Counted from the stretch's first letter, positions 1 through 12,480 are shown. The stretch: DNA of 64,000 nt from Nephrocerus scutellatus (GCA_947095585.1 OX352762.1:12565969-12629968), one strand, 5' to 3'. Notes: generated from the letters alone by a model not told the origin. Program-made: numbers and translations.

Positions 1-189
1 ACGCGTGACGCCATTTTCATATGACGAAAAAAAATGTTCAACCCAACCCAACTAACCTCAGATTCATGGAAACCACAGCAACATACGTGGGCTGAGAACA
101 AATTTTTCCATGTAAATGCCACTGGGTGAACTTAGATATTTAATAATTCCGATACCTCGGAATTAAATCTGCCTTATTATAACTTGATG
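1..189. other. no gene recognised
   Basis: Short AT-rich stretch before the first retrotransposon fragment. I see no coding potential or repeat structure. Confidence 0.4.
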
Positions 190-1879
190 CCATTATTTTT
201 CCCTCGAAGCGGGAAAGCCAAATGGGACGGCCATAACAACTTCTTTGGGTTTGCTGCGCATTTTGCAGCTGGCTCCACGCTTGCAGATTGTGCATTGCTG
301 ACGCCTGCGCCTGAACAATCCAATGGACAGATCTTCATTTGAACTCGTGCAGTTGCTAGAGCTTTAAGCGATCTCAACTATCACAAATCAGCTGGGCCTG
401 AAGGTATTTCCCCATAAGTTCTGAAGTGGTGTTCTTTCAAGCTGGCATTTCCATTGCGTAAGCTTTTCAATCTATCCTATTCTTGTGGACTCTTCCCGAG
501 AAGTTGGAAAATAGCCTTTGTCCAGCCCATACCAAAAAAAAGCGAGCCGTCGTCTCCTTCTTCGTACCGAACCATAGCACTTACATCGATTCCTTCCAAG
601 GTCATGGAAACGCTGATCAATTATCAGCTCAAGAAATATCTTGAAACTAACGAAATCCTCAGTGACCGGAAGAACGGATTTCGTGGGCAACGTTCTACTG
701 GTGATATGATGGAATGGTATATCTCACCGAACAGTAGAACCATTCTTTGCATCAATTTGGTGAAAGCAAAGCTGTTGCACTCGATATTTCCAAGGCATTT
801 GACAGAGTTTGGCATCAAGCTCTTTTGTCGAAAACGTGTTGTTATGGAGTCGATCTAAAACGGCTTCATTGAATTAGAAGCTATCTTTTGGACAGCTCAA
901 TTCATGTTGTCTTGGACGGTTTCAAGTCTAAAGTACCTCACATAAATGTTGGTGTTCCCTAAGCTCTATTTTATACCCGACACACTTACTTTTTTTTTTT
1001 TTATAATGTACACACGCTAAAGGGGTTTGCACCCTTATAACGCTCGTGGGCGTTAGGAAATTAGGAAGAGGTAATAATAATGATCTCTACTAATCTAATT
1101 CACTCCTTCGCTGGCGACAGCACTCTCAGCTTCTCATATAAGTTTGAGGAACGTTTCTCCACTTCTCATGTGGAACTCAAACAGTTACATATGTTAAGCA
1201 CGTTAAATGCTGACCTGGACAGTATAATAAAACAATCGAGTAAAATTTAACGCTTCCAAAACCTAATGCTGTCTCCTGTCGTCTAAGCGAATCCTAAATC
1301 CCATGTCATTATCAATGAACAGCACTTGCCTCGAGGAAACTGATAAACACGCAGTTCTCGGTATGTGCGCTAACGACAAGCTTCGTTGAGTACAATTCTC
1401 ATATCTGGTTCGCCTAAAACTACCTTGCGTCAGCTAGATAGAATACAAAAATTTATTGGTGACGAAAACATTGCGAAATCAATAGATTCGCTTGAACACC
1501 GCAGGAACGTTTCCTGCTTGTCATTGTTTTATCGTTTCTTCCACCAACGGTGCTCAAGAGAAATGGACAGTTGCATGCCACCTCTCCTTGAATGCCATCA
1601 ACCGCAATACTAGTGGCACTCTAAATGCTCATCAGTTTACCGTCAAACCCATCTTCGGACGTACATTAAGGTTCAGAGATTCGTTCTAAAGCCGTACAAC
1701 ACGTATGTGGAATGCTCTGTCTTTCCAATCACTATGATCAGCAGACATTCAAGCTAGGCACAAGCTTATAGACATCTCTTCTTTTCTCCTCCTTTTCCTT
1801 AACGCCGAAGCATATAGCCGAGCATTATAAGGGTTCGAATTTGAACGCCTTTACGCGTGCGCAAATTATAAAAAAAAAT
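190..1879 (+). mobile_element. Jockey-like non-LTR retrotransposon, degraded RT and 3' end (family A)
   Basis: Remains of a reverse transcriptase. Readable pieces in order are a pre-RT stretch (about 250-450), the block with PIPKK...YRTIALTSIPSKVMETLI and an FRGQRSTGD motif (454-710), the catalytic region ALDISKAFDRVWH (about 770-825) and a GVP block where the usual Q codon is TAA (about 950-960). The C-terminal part carries SIDSLEHRRNVSCLSLFYR (1470-1540), then a 3' untranslated part ending in an A-run near 1868-1878. Frameshifts and stops break the frame many times, so it is dead. The 5' end (Gag, endonuclease) is missing, as is usual for 5'-truncated LINE copies. The same family recurs at 12290-12480, 24153-26188, 29395-29905, 35690-36180 and 36811-37745, all on the minus strand. 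Assignment to the jockey clade rests on the Gag in the 24-26 kb copy. Confidence 0.8.
986..1085 (-). mobile_element. Nested 3' end of another family A element
   Basis: A poly-T run followed by 'acccttataacgctcg' and 'gggcgttaggaaa' interrupts the RT of the surrounding family A copy. The same sequence, in the same poly-T-first orientation, begins the minus-strand family A copies at about 29395 and 36811. This is therefore a roughly 100-bp, heavily 5'-truncated insertion of the same family in the opposite direction. Exact edges are approximate. Confidence 0.55.
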
Positions 1880-3599
1880 CAATTTAATGATGTGCTTCTA
1901 ATCTAGTGAACCGCAGTGTATATGCCAGTTCACAAAACTCTTCAAACTTTTCATTATTTTGGCAATGGACGAATTTAAAAGAGAACACAAACTTCTATCA
2001 TAGTTCATAGCTTGTATTATTTATATCTTGCTTGTTAATGTCCTGCCGCTGCTCCAAGCAGAAAACTTCCTACTGAGAGCAATAGCTTTTGGTTTCACTT
2101 TTAGAGCAAAACTACACTTAATCTGCATTTCTCTTAAGATGATACTTCACTTTTTGGAAGAGAACAATCACCTGCCAAAAATAGATTCTGACGACTCTAT
2201 TCCTAAACTCTATGAAGGAAGTGGAATATATTTACAATGCGCTCAACTATATCTATACAAATATTTACTTGTAAATTTAAAACGATTGTGATCATTATAT
2301 CACATCTCATATAACATCCCAATGTATTGATGTATTCCTTCAGAGGGTTCGACGATGACGTCGATAGTCGATATATGGTATATTGTGTCAAATTGCAGTT
2401 TATCGCATTCGTATGCAATTCAAGATATGACACTCAAGAGAATAGTTGGGAGTCCAAGACTTTTAATTAATTTACGTATACGGTTGATAATTTTAAACTT
2501 TATACAACAGTCTCTAAATTCTTACGCATAATTTTATCGAAAATTTTGCCATTCATTTTTGACAAGCAAAATAACACTCATGACGCTCTTATCAGAAGCG
2601 CATTCCGCACTAACTACTAACTGACTTTATCGTCAAAAGCGCCACTCACTATAATGTGCAGTTTAGTAGCTCGAATGACAATGTTTTTTGGGGTGGCAGG
2701 GCAATGCAACGGGCTGGAAAGCTTTCTCGCAGGTTGAACGACCCGAGACACATTTATGCAGTGTCAACTATCCATACCCTCTCTATATAAATATACTGTG
2801 TTTACATTGAGTGTGGTATTGTTGTTGTGTTTGGTCGTTTTCCCTTATTTTCTTCTTCTTCTTCGTCTTTTCAGATTATCCGGATCCGGTTCAGTTTGGT
2901 TGTGCAATGACTTTACGTCGTTATATTGCCTTTGCCGCCAAGCCGCGCATTTCCGTCACGACGGCATTCAATCGAATGAACTGCTAATGCCTGTGCTACG
3001 TCACAAAAGTTGGGCATGTCCTACTTATATACACACACATCCTCTGCACATACCCAAATACACATCCTAACACACCTCGCCCACTTGATGCGGATATGTT
3101 GGCTTATATTGTGTGTCATGTGTTCAGGGAGCTTCACAATTTGACCCAGATTTATTCATTTGTGCACTCCTTGGTGCATTTTTGTGTACCCAATTCGCTT
3201 TGCTTAAGCATTAGTTGCAGACGCAGTACCTAGTTGTTGCGGTCTCGTGTACTTCCTTCTGAGGTTTATATCTATGTACGTACTTACATATTTTGTGTGC
3301 GTAATAGACGCAATGGAATTTGCATACGTAAAGTACGGATATGTGTAATTTGTTACATTTGTGCTGGTTGGTTTATCCTTTGACTTTTCCAGTCTTAGCA
3401 TATCTCACAATGTTCGTGTGGGTTGAAGATGAAATTAATGATTACGTAACGTGATAAAATGTTTTCCTGCTACTTATAAAGTTTACCCGTAAAGTTGTAC
3501 ATAGATAAATTATTAGCTTTTGATTATTTATTATTTTTCTTAACCACTGAACATTTTTGGGTGTATAATGTTGGCATATAATAACTTTTTGGATGGTAG
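1880..3599. other. non-coding sequence, no feature recognised
   Basis: AT-rich DNA with only short chance reading frames. A 104-codon frame at 2756-3070 has no recognisable domain and a low-complexity, hydrophobic start. I see no tandem repeat or transposon protein. Confidence 0.4.
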
Positions 3600-5130
3600 A
3601 CGACTAACAAAGTCTTCGTAGGAGAAGCTGCCAAGCCCGCTAAATAACGAGAATGAGCCACTGCAGCCGAACTCTGTTAATAAGTCCTAATTCCACCTCC
3701 ACGTGGTGCCATCTGGGGGTTTGTCTAAAAATTGCGAACGGAGGAGGGTGAATATCGAGCCTTTTGCGCCACAAAACAGGATTAGTGTCAGTTGGTCTGT
3801 GGCCCAGAGAGACGTAACCGTAAAAAACCCGAAATGCTCCGAAACGAAATACAATGCCTCGAATACGGACGGATACTTTGTTGACGAGCTATCGTACACA
3901 GACAACGATTGGGTTCTGGTACTTTAAGACCCTCATCGACTCATCCAGGAAGAATACAGGAATTAGAGAGTGAGTTCACGCAATATAATATAGACATCTT
4001 GAAGCTTTTGAAATAAGATGGTAGATGCCGGGGAATATCACTCGCCAACAAAAACCCCTGTCAAGCTCTACTCCGGTAGACCAGCTGGAAGCGGGCGGAG
4101 GTCCGGAGTTAGATTGAAGCTTACTCTGCCAGCACGAAGCAGCCTCATTTCCGGATATTGACAACCAGATTATGCTCCGATCGATGACACGACTGAGGAT
4201 GATAAGGTCAATTTTTATAGTCATTTCGCCTCCGTCTATAATCAAACGCCTAATGGTGACATCGTTATGATAATGGGAGACTTCAATGCCAAGGTAGGAA
4301 GCGACAATACCACGCTTAAGCATGTGATGGGAGTTCACGGTCTTGGTGACTGGAACGACAATGGCGAACCTTATGTTGACCTCCGCAATATCAACCGCCT
4401 AGTCATTAGAGGTACGCTGTTTAAGCATAACACCTACCACCAAATTGAGAAAAACTGTCTATTAGACTTACGTGGGTACATGCCTGGAAGGCTCTACCCC
4501 ACAGTCCTCTTCGGACGCAAATTGTTTTTACGACCTGTTCTGGTGAAAGCAGAGCCTATCTTACACCCTTCCTGATTTCAGGAATGACGTCAACCGGTTG
4601 TATGATGCGCAACGCCACGCCGAGCATATATTTACTTCCACTGACTGCACCAATATATAATTAAATCTATCGGTGCAACTGAACTCTAACACCCTACCCA
4701 CATTTGGGTACTAAACCAAATCGATACATCTACGATACATCTTCATAACAAGCACCAAAAGTTGGCACAGATTCTCTAACTCTAATGAACCTTTTCCGTG
4801 AGCACCACCAACTTGCCGTAGTACCAACGCGACCTTGGTGAGATCTGTCATCAATAGCAAGCTATCCTATTTCTGATCGGGCTACTAAACACGAAGATAG
4901 GTGCCATTTAGGCAATCTAAGTACCAGCAGCCCAGTCATTTATCTATCTTCCGAGTTGTCCAAGTATCCTTCTCATTGATAAAGTAAGATACAGCGGCCC
5001 CTAACTGAAAGGTAGCGAACATCCAACCAGATCGACCACATTGCGATCAGCCGCCGCCTCAGAAATTGTCTTCTATAGACGTCAGAAACAGACGTAGGCC
5101 GACATCGGACAAAAACGCGATCACCATCTT
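3600..5130 (+). mobile_element. RTE-like non-LTR element, endonuclease fragment (family C)
   Basis: Fragment of an exonuclease-endonuclease-phosphatase (EEP) domain. The frame at about 3965-4010 reads REFTQYNIDIL. A longer frame from 4267 starts MIMGDFNAKVGSDN, the hallmark Mg-binding GDFNAKVG motif, and continues with HGLGDWNDNGE. The late motif NQIDHIAISRR is readable in another frame near 5025-5065. Several frameshifts and an internal stop show it is inactive. No RT follows, so the copy has lost its 3' two thirds. It is close to the longer family C copy at 49505-52387, where the same motifs read GDLNAKVG and NQIDHVAISRR. Confidence 0.75.
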
Positions 5131-5215
5131 ATTAAATTTTCTATATTAAGTTCGCGTGCCCGTGGCTGGCGGTCTGGCTGGCTGGTCAGATCTTGTGAAC
5201 AATTTTTGACCCACT

Positions 5216-5735
5216 TCCCAAATCCCGATTTTATTGAAATTTTGCACACATATATATTTCCGGTGACAATACTTTCTATTAAAATTTTTTTACAACATTT
5301 ACCCGATTTTCTTCAAATTTTATACGCATGTGTATGTCCGATGGACAAATTTTATAAAAAAAATATTCGATTATCTTCAAACAACACTTTTTATAAAAAT
5401 TTGTAAGTGATCGGGCCTCGGGGCCCCATACATTTTTTATAAAAAAGCGTACCCGATTTTCTTCAAATTTTATACGCATGTGTATCTCCAATGGACAACA
5501 CTTCTTGTAAAAATTTGGATGTGATCGGGCCTCGGGGTCGACGGGCACCCATACAAATTTTATAAAAAAATACACGATTTTTTTTTCAACTTTTATACGC
5601 ATGTGTATCTCCGATCGACAACACTTTCTGTAAAAATTTGGAAGTGATCGGGCCCCGTGGTCGGGGACCATCCATTAATTTTTTTTTAAAAATTTACCCG
5701 TTTTTATTCAAACTGCGCATTGTGTGTCCCCGATT
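5216..5735. repeat. AT-rich tandem repeat array 1, unit about 120 bp
   Basis: Four to five degenerate units. Each holds 'acccgattttcttcaaattt', then 'tacgcatgtgta', then 'gtaaaaatttggaagtgat', then a GC-rich 'cgggcctcggggtcg' part. The 'cccgatttt' landmark sits at 5301, 5451, 5572 and 5696, giving spacings of about 121-124 bp between later units. The earlier unit has an internal duplication. The 130-codon minus-strand frame across 5279-5671 is only a by-product of the repeat. Confidence 0.8.
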
Positions 5736-7440
5736 AGAGAATTTACACGAACAATTTTAATTTTAATGGGTTATTTTATGTTAGCTATTATATGACTCCG
5801 TGCTGCATCCATCAACAGAAACTGCGCCAACAATTGAACGGTGTAGTTGGAAAGGTTGAGAGACTTAGCCTTGGCTGCATGATTCTCAGTCCCACCCCGC
5901 TTGATTCCACGTCTAGGTTGTGCATTATTCTATGTGATAGCAAACAGATGTCGCCAGCGCCAGATGTTTATGGTATGTCAATGTTTATTGTATACTTTTG
6001 TTGTTATCGTCCTTAGAGAGCAGTTCAAATAACATCGCTGATAAAAAGTATTGGAGAAAGTATGCAGCCTTGCCGCACTTTGGCCACTTTGGCGACCTGA
6101 ATTCTCAAAGTCGATAAACAACAGGTAAAGCAGAGACTCAGACTAGTACTCAACGCATTGTTCTGCCATGATTCTCATAGTTTTTAGATGGCCAATGCAC
6201 GAAGATACAGACGATACAGAGGAGAAACTTGATTGTTCTCAGTGTCGAACAAGGTGTTTTTTAATTCGCTTCTACACTATTTTTGCTATTATTTTGGAGA
6301 CTGCGGTAGTGACGCAAATGCTTTTCTTGTTGTCGCATTCTGTTCAGCTTCCCATCTTAGGGCTAGTTCTATTGTTCTCAGTTTCCACTCTTTCAAGGGC
6401 ACTACTTATGATAAACTCAGCAGTTCTAGCAATGTTTTTGGGCCTTTTTGAGTTTTTTTTTAGCAGGAATGGCGTTAGGTTACGCCACTTTGTATTTCTT
6501 TTTTGCGGTTTGAATCTTTGTGCTGAAGTTTTATTAGTTATTGTCATAACCAGTTTTAAACCGTGGCGAAATACATTCTCCTCCTTCTGAACAGGATTTT
6601 ATCCAACTTTTTATGGGTTGCTATTTGTATTTCTGGAAATCTATCAACACATTTGAGATCATTTCTTCGATCGCATCTATTTCCTGCTTTGTTTGTTTGT
6701 GATGCTTATATGTTTATGGGGTCGGAACGCCTCACGCTTTTTCACGCAATTGAAAGCCATAAGCTCTTCTATCCGTGTCCAGATTTTTTATTTACAGAGG
6801 CGGTTCATTACAATGAGTGGAATTTTGTTTTTTTACCTAATCGGCAGGCGGTCAGGTAACATATCCAATCCAATCCAATCCAAGTCCAATCCTCCGTTTT
6901 GAACATTCAAGAGTTCAAGAGTTTGAACCCGTCTTTATACATTTTATACCATCCTATTGTAGCGTTAAGAAGCAATTTTATCGCGAGCCACAAATCGTTC
7001 CATTGTTCAATTGTCTTCCGTATGACATGAGCATTAGGTTGTCACACTACCAAAGTGCAATACACATACAAACAAAGTATGACTTGTCTACATCATTCAA
7101 CTCGACAAAGTACATTTTTTATCTCAATTCATATGAGAGTTCGCTCTTAAGCAGATTAGAAAATCGTACATCAGTGCACTTGTCGGTTGTTGCTGTTCTT
7201 TTTATCAAAACAGGAGTTGTCTGGAAGGATATATTCCTGTGTCACTTTACACTTTTACCTGATGCACATAATAAAAAAGCATTACGAATATTTTGCTTGA
7301 GACAAGAGAGCTATTAACCATCAAGACCGCCGATACTACTGACTATAAGACAATTGCGGATTGTGTATCCGAGAGCAGGCATTTTATTCATTTCTTTTGC
7401 TTTCTTTCAGCAAACATACAAGATGGTTCCGCATTCAAAG
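5736..7440. other. non-coding sequence with a short TCCAA microsatellite
   Basis: No supportable gene. A 140-codon hydrophobic plus-strand frame (6168-6590) has an overlapping basic minus-strand frame (6344-6547), and neither matches a family I know. About four copies of TCCAA lie at 6864-6890. Confidence 0.4.
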
Positions 7441-7975
7441 CATTTTATTCAAAGTTTGCACACATGTGAATCTTTGTTGGACAAAATTATTTGTAAATTT
7501 TTTGGAGTGCTAGGTCGCTGAGGCCCGAGGGGTGCCCATATAAATTTTTTAAAAATTAGCCCGATTTTCTTTAAATTTGAAACATATGTGGACAAAATTT
7601 TTGAAATTTTTTTTATTTTTTTTTTTGAAGAGATCGGTCTCAAAGGCCCGAGGGGTGCCCATGTAAATCTTTTGAAAATTACCTCGATTTTCTTCAAATT
7701 TTAAACACATGTGTGTATCACTGATGATCAACATTTTTTGTAAAAATTTTATAGTGATCGTGCCCATGTAATTTTTTTTAAAAATTAGCCGATTTTATTC
7801 AAATCTTGAACACGTTTCTACCTCCAATGGACAAAACTTTTTGTAAAATTTATGGAGTGAACAGGCCCTGAGGCCCGAGGGGTGCCCATGTAAATTTTTA
7901 AAAATAAGCTCGATTTTCTTAAAATTTTAAACACATATCAGATAATTTACTTTTTGAAATTTTATGGGTTTTTTT
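7441..7975. repeat. AT-rich tandem repeat array 2, related to array 1
   Basis: Four to five units of roughly 115-125 bp with the same order of landmarks as the array at 5216-5735: 'cgattttcttcaaatttta', then 'acacatgtgt', then 'tttttgtaaaaatttt', then a GC-rich part, here 'ctgaggcccgaggggtgccc'. The two arrays are clearly one family but form two subfamilies that differ in the GC-rich segment. They lie about 1.7 kb apart in the same orientation. Confidence 0.8.
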
Positions 7976-8750
7976 TCGTTTGCTTAAAAAGATTCTTTAT
8001 TATTCCCTTAAAGATAAAAAGAAAAATTAAGATGGAGAATTTCTAAAATACCAGAACATCTACAAAGAAAGTCGGTATATATATATTATAATACTATACT
8101 CATATATATGTATATAAATACTATACTCAACACAAAAAATTCATGCCAACAAACAAGCTTAATTTTAATGACATGCATCTAGGCATAGGTCATTCCCTTC
8201 TAGAAATTTGACTTTCACATCACATCCTGCTGAATGCAAAAATATGCACTGACGACGGCGTCACACCCTCTTAATAATACTCAATGGTATTATGTGTATG
8301 CGTTTCTTAATGCTTTAAGGATAATGCATAAGCAAACACACTCATATACACATAATACCATTGCGTTATGCCAACTTCCATTTTTATTCACATATGTTGG
8401 TGTGCGGTGGCTCTGACAGAACATAAAAAATTTATTATAGATTAAAAAAGCCACACACAGGGCATATAAAAATGTTGTTTGTTGATTTTTTTACTTCAAA
8501 TTTTATCAAATCATTCTTTTAATTTTCTTAAAATTTCTCTTAGGAACATAAAACTCTAGGTGTGAAATCGAAAACAGAAATATCTGTTTTTATAGCGGGT
8601 GACTGACACGAAGTCTTATCAACTTCAGACTGTCATTGCTGTCAAACCAGTGATGACAGAGCGCTCAAATTTACACTAATGACAGTTCATTCCATTGTTT
8701 ACAAGCGTACAAAAGCATTTTAGTGGGAAATATTCAGAAAAAAGTTATCC
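7976..8750. other. non-coding sequence, no feature recognised
   Basis: AT-rich sequence with a short 'tatatata' run near 8075-8125. The part after about 8590 ('gggtgactgacacgaag') is probably the 5' untranslated end of the mariner-type element that follows, but I could not find a matching inverted end. Confidence 0.35.
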
Positions 8751-8753
8751 GCA

Positions 8754-9283
8754 ATGGGATTCAAGCGTAAGAGTGTGACTGCTCTGTATTTGGCTGAAAA
8801 AACCACAGCCACATATTGTTAACCAGTTAAAACATCTGCATGTGAATAAAATGCTTGTATATCGCACCATAAATCGTTATAACGATACTGGCAGCTTTGC
8901 AAAACGCCATGGTGGTGGACCGAAACGCACTGTAACCTCGCCGGATATCATTCGGAAGGTGAAGGCCAAATTGGCTCGGAAACCGCGCCGTAGCGGAAGA
9001 AAAATGGCCCTTGAGGCGAACATTTCGCTCGAACGGATGCAGCACGTTTTGAAAGATCATCTTGGACTAAAGGCCTTGAAATCCGCTAGATTTCTCGGTT
9101 TAAGGTATTTTGAAGAGCAAGGTTGGGACAAAAAAATACCAAAGTGTCGATCATCTCAAGCAAGCGCTTCGCCGGGAATTGGCCAAAATACCGCAGAGCC
9201 ACTTGTGTGCTGCATGCAATAGCTTTGTCGGCCGTTTGAAGGCCATAATCGCGGCTAACGGTGGCCAAATCGAAAACGTTTGA
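8754..9283 (+). pseudogene. Tc1/mariner-type transposase fragment (maT-like), catalytic core deleted
   Basis: Starts at ATG 8754 (MGFKRKSVTALYLAEK), shifts frame near 8805, then reads VYRTINRYNDTGS, a run of basic residues, and ARKPRRSGRKMA followed by SLERMQHVLKDHLGLK. This is the paired helix-turn-helix DNA-binding part of a mariner-type transposase. The catalytic DDE region is missing. After a short scrambled stretch the frame resumes at about 9220 with FVGRLKAIIAANGGQIE, the usual C-terminal end, and a TGA at 9281. The element is therefore an internally deleted, dead copy. The order HTH plus C-terminal AANGG motif suits the maT (DD37D) group, but with no catalytic residues the subgroup is inferred. 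Confidence 0.7.
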
Positions 9284-9479
9284 AAATAAAATTTAAAAAA
9301 AATTTCAAATTTTTTTTAATTAATATCGGTTATGGTTTTAGGATTTAAAAAAATATAGAATGTTTGACCTTAAAAATTAAAATTTCTTTCCAAAATGATG
9401 AACACTGTCCTTTAGGCAGAAACGTTCAAGTGTTACATGGTGTTACATGGTGTGAAATGATGTAAGGTCAAAAGTACGT

Positions 9480-9625
9480 TTCTTCGCATTTAAACGCTAC
9501 GTACACCGCAGGGCTAAAAATAACCCCCCCACCCAACCAAACGATTTTTTTTACGAAATAAACCAAGGAATCAACCCTTTAAGTATTTGCCACCTTAACG
9601 GATACACCCTGTATAGTTATTTGTA
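9480..9625. repeat. short dispersed repeat, mariner-end-like
   Basis: Contains 'ataaaccaaggaatcaaccc' and ends with 'gatacaccctgtata'. A related sequence with 'atgaaccaaggaatcaccac' lies at about 11700-11860. Short terminal 'caccctgta' sequences are common at mariner-type ends, so these may be remains of one non-autonomous element family. Confidence 0.35.
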
Positions 9626-10207
9626 TCTTCCAAACCGATAACCCAGGAAAGACAATGCCATATTGCAAAAGTGCATTCGTCTACTTTAACATCACGCAAC
9701 AACAATGAGACGATGTTTAACATTCAGAGGACTCAAAACATTCATTTGCAGCAAAAGGCGAAAGTTGGGTTGTAATAAAATTGCCCTAAGCGTTTGAGCT
9801 GTCAGCATGGTCATGGTCTCGTTTTCTCAGTTGGTACCGGTGTGAAAAAATCCGAAGAGAAATTTTTTTATTACATAATATAAAATATTGACGCACATTA
9901 AGCGCCAAGAAACTGGGTACGTATATTGTTAAATGCTGCTCTTATAATTCACTTGGTGTAGTGGTATGATTTACGATATTGAATAAAAACTTCTCTTAAA
10001 AATTTATGCTCAAATATATAAAATACATCCCACTTGCTTAAATTTATAGCAAAATGAACTATGCATTTTACGTTCAACGATTAGCTTTGTTAACTACATA
10101 TATAGTTTTGAGTAGATTTAAATAATTTAAGGTTGAAGGCAAGTAAATTTATATATACTTCGTTATTAGGGTACCACGTGTCGCACGCGCACAAAAATTC
10201 AGTTCTA

Positions 10208-11150
10208 AAGGGTGATCAGATTGGAGGTACTTTTTCCAATAGGATTTTTTTGACATGTCACGCGTGACTACTCTCAAACTAAATACATAATTTTATTCAG
10301 TATTCATTGACATTTCATCATGGAAAGACTAACGCCTCAACAACGTTTACAAATCGTACAGTTTTATTACAAAAATCGACGCTCTGTGAAAAGTGTTCAT
10401 CGCGCGCTCAGGCCAACTTATGGTGTTCAGCGATGAGTCCCATTTTTGGCTTAATGGCTTCGTCAATAAGCAAAATTGCCGTATTTTGGCTGAAGAACAA
10501 CCCGAAGCCATTCACGAACTGCCATTACATCCATTGAAAACTACCGCTGGGTGCGGCCTACAGGCTGGAGAAATCATCGGACCATATTTCTTCAAAGACG
10601 AGGCTGGCGCCAATGTAACAGTGCATGGCGAACGCTATCACGCCATGATAAACGTCTTTTTGTTGCCGGAAATTGAAGCCCGTGATCTCCACGACATTTG
10701 GTTCCAACAAGACGGCGTTACATCTCATACAGCCCGTGACACAATGGATTTACTGCGTCCTCGTTTCGGTGAGCAATTGATCTCTCGTGTCGGACCGGTG
10801 GATTGGCCACCAAGATCGTGTGATATCACACCTTTGGACTTTTTTTTGTGGGGGTATGTAAAGTCTAAATGTTTTGTGGATAAACCAGCTACGATTGAGG
10901 CATTGGAAGCCAACATCACTCAAGTTATTCGCGAGATACCGACCGAAGTCCTCGAGCGAGTCGTTCAAAATTAGTGTTTTCGGATGGCCGAATTATGGCG
11001 CAGTTGCGGCCAACATTTGAAAGGGATTATCTTCAAAAAATAAATGTCATAAATGGTTCTAATCTAAAATAAAAAAGATTGCCCAATCAATTTGAATGTT
11101 TGTTGTTTTATTTCAATTTAAAATCCGATACCTCTAAATTGATCACCCTT
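10208..11150 (+). mobile_element. DD41D (rosa-type) mariner element, internally deleted
   Basis: Complete ends. Inverted termini AAGGGTGATCAGATTGGAGG (left) and AAGGGTGATCAATTTAGAGG (right, reversed) are flanked by TA at 10206-10207 and 11151-11152, the TA target duplication of this superfamily. ATG at 10320 opens MERLTPQQRLQIVQFYYKNR, the N-terminal DUF4817-type helix-turn-helix. About 34 codons in, the sequence jumps to FSDESHFWLNG (first catalytic D), so the linker and second DNA-binding helix are deleted. Then follow WFQQDG (second D) and DITPLDFFLW (third D), with 41 residues between the last two. A TAG at 10972 replaces the usual Trp; the C-terminal tail FRMAELWRSCGQHLKGIIF continues behind it. 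Not functional. Confidence 0.9.
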
Positions 11151-11429
11151 TATAAGACGTGTGAGTTTTTTAAAATGGGCCTAAAATTGTAACTTCCAAA
11201 ATATTTATCGGAGAGCAACCAACTTAGTCTTATTTGGCTGGTAATTGTATAGGCTAATTTAAGATCTAAGTGGTTATCTTGCATCTGCATCCGTGTAAGA
11301 GCATGATGCTTTAAATTAAAAAAAAATGATTTTTTTATAAAATTCAATTTTTCTCAAAAAAAACCGTTATAATTTTTTATTTAACTCCTAATACAAAGTT
11401 TGGCTCGAGACTCTCGATTTATTGCGGTA

Positions 11430-11575
11430 TAAAGGTTTGAATGTATGATGAAAAAATTAACATTTTATTTTTAAATATTTTATTAGGTAAAAAAGATGCT
11501 CAAAATGTCCTCCTTGTGATTGAATAAAGCCTAATATTCGTTTAAGATGGCCGATTAAGATGGATCGAAAAAAAA
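11430..11575 (-). pseudogene. C-terminal remnant of a mariner-type transposase
   Basis: The minus strand reads GHLKRILGFIQSQGGHFEHL followed by a stop some 14 codons on. An ending of the form 'GGHFEHL' is typical of a common insect mariner/Tc1-type transposase C-terminus. No catalytic region is present. The flanking sequence out to about 11750 (minus-strand 'cagggtgtttaaaaaatgtt') may be the rest of a deleted, MITE-like copy. Confidence 0.5.
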
Positions 11576-11699
11576 ACAAAAAAAAAATACCAGATAGAAC
11601 CGTTGGTCACTAGCGTGATGCATCTGACTAACAGTAAATACTCGTCTCTGCTTCGGTGCTCTTATGTGGCGATTATTGTTTAGTAACTTATTATTATTA

Positions 11700-11860
11700 T
11701 CTTGAAAGTTACAGTTTTTTTTCTGAACAACATTTTTTAAACACCCTGCATCTCAAAGGATATCAAAAATTGACCCTCCCCCTCCAATACGATTTTTTTC
11801 TCAGAATGAACCAAGGAATCACCACTTAACGGACTAGCATTCCAAACCCGAGAACCTGTA
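11700..11860. repeat. second copy of the short dispersed repeat at 9480-9625
   Basis: Shares 'gaaccaaggaatca' in the same relative place and a preceding 'cgattttttt' block with the 9.5-kb copy. It also has 'aaacaccctgcatctcaaag' at its left part, which looks like a mariner-type terminus. Degenerate. Confidence 0.35.
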
Positions 11861-12289
11861 TATATATAGACTATGGATACTTATAGGGTGATGGAGTAGT
11901 GGGATGTTGATTTGTGAGAAGACGTGGAGAGGTGGTGATTGGAACCGAAGGGACGATGGTTGGGTAACGAAGCCACGAGCAACGACGGGAACTTTAGCTA
12001 GTTTGATTATATAAATTTGGAGCTATGTTTGATTTTGCCGATATTGGTGTTGATTCTATAGGTTTCTGGGGTAGTTTTGGTGGTTGAATGGTGGATGGGA
12101 GTCACCGTACGGGTGTTCGGTTGGATACAGGTCAGTGGTTTGGGGCAGCCGGGTATTTCCGTTAGTAGAATTGAATAAGAAAAAATCTAGTAATTTAAAT
12201 CAGTATACTAATTTAAATTGTAAGTTTTGTTTTTTCTGACTAACCAATATACTATAAAGTTAAATTTGGAACAAATAATTGATTAAAAA
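11861..12289. other. no gene recognised
   Basis: Locally G-rich plus strand (for example 11890-12170) with no open frame of note and no recognisable repeat. Confidence 0.35.
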
Positions 12290-12480
12290 ACGTTATCAAC
12301 TTTTCATCGACTGCATTCAGCGCCTTTTTAGGTACAGGAAGGACAACAACTTTTCTCAGGAATAGATTCCAAAAGAATTATTGTGAAAATACCATCTGGT
12401 TTACCGGATTTGAGCATGCCGAGGACACTTAAAATTCTGGCAACTGTACGAATAGTAAGGTGATCTGTCCCATAGAGTCT
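12290..12480 (-). mobile_element. Family A (jockey-like) RT fragment
   Basis: 'gaaaataccatctggtttac' and the flanking bases match the minus-strand family A copy at about 25078-25140 ('gaaaataccatctgatccag'). That region encodes the N-terminal part of the RT around ALNDLNTHKSAGSDGIF. It is only a fragment, out of frame. Confidence 0.6.

Noticed and set aside
5279..5671. 130-codon minus-strand frame with repeated motifs
   Set aside because: It is the translation of the 120-bp AT-rich tandem repeat and frame changes between units.
6168..6590. 140-codon hydrophobic frame that could look like a membrane protein
   Set aside because: Leucine- and phenylalanine-rich composition arises from T-rich sequence. 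No start context, splice signals or family resemblance, and the opposite strand is open as well.
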